A DNA stretch of 38,893 nucleotides from positions 1 to 38,893 of the forward strand of contig NZ_BMSA01000051.1 of the NCBI RefSeq assembly GCF_014648915.1. Direction: 5' to 3'. The stretch comes from Streptomyces phaeofaciens (GTDB lineage: Bacteria; Actinomycetota; Actinomycetes; Streptomycetales; Streptomycetaceae). Numbering within the stretch: the stretch's first letter is position 1; each line of letters starts with the position of its first letter. Below, in pieces: positions 38,843 through 38,893 of the stretch. Below the pieces are notes generated by a model that was given only the letters and a program-made list of their open reading frames with translations, was not told the origin of the DNA and ran no database searches. Made by a program: the position numbers and the translations under genes.

Positions 38843-38893
38843 TACTGCAACGGTGTCTGCACTGATTGCTGGGCAGGTGTCAGGGGCTGTGTC

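Overview
The window is a high-GC actinobacterial chromosome segment and almost certainly Streptomyces. The evidence is strong third-position G/C bias, GTG starts, a chaplin pair (one long sortase-anchored chaplin and one short secreted chaplin), a SoxR with a C-terminal Fe-S cysteine cluster, and many TetR/acyl-CoA genes. I see no prophage, CRISPR array, rRNA or transposase gene. One tRNA gene is present, tRNA-Leu(GAG).

Layout. 1-2616: end of a palindromic repeat element, an acidic-tailed protein, a small DUF5703 protein, and the chaplins chpC and chpH. 2772-4461: M20 peptidase and tRNA-Leu. 4688-10426: a Pls/PosA-type membrane NRPS (adenylation, carrier, six membrane segments alternating with hexapeptide-repeat domains), then an M1 zinc aminopeptidase and a YchJ-like protein. 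10453-13270: gluconate genes gntR (minus strand) and gntK-gntP (plus). 13377-15744: cytochrome b subunit, Tat-exported molybdopterin oxidoreductase and a helical-repeat protein. 16182-19903: DMT transporter, Nudix hydrolase, two overlapping DUF202 membrane proteins, quinone oxidoreductase and a duplicated His-rich protein.

20002-25490: a compact acyl-CoA module. A plus-strand operon (APH-type kinase, ACAD10/11-type flavoprotein) converges on a minus-strand operon (SDR, acyl-CoA ligase, TetR). Both operons carry the same TetR-type operator. Its parts resemble the 4-hydroxyacid (levulinate, Lva) route of Pseudomonas and mammalian ACAD10/11. 25587-34613: NamZ-like muramidase, alpha/beta hydrolase, secreted Ntn acylase, a zinc-ribbon protein, a BKACE enzyme, an unknown protein and a DraRnl-type RNA ligase. 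34642-38665: SoxR, a MaoC hydratase with its own TetR (matching operators at both), a YiaA/B membrane protein, and an acyl-CoA dehydrogenase divergent from a third TetR.

Most notable: (1) the NRPS has an adenylation specificity code read here as D-A-E-S-I-G-T-V-V-K, closest to lysine codes, and sits beside an M1 aminopeptidase, which suggests an epsilon-poly-lysine-like polymer system with its own peptidase; (2) the two-operon kinase/ACAD/ligase/SDR/TetR module; (3) a family of palindromic elements bounded by CTAG whose terminal CTAG overlaps the TAG stop codon of at least three genes.
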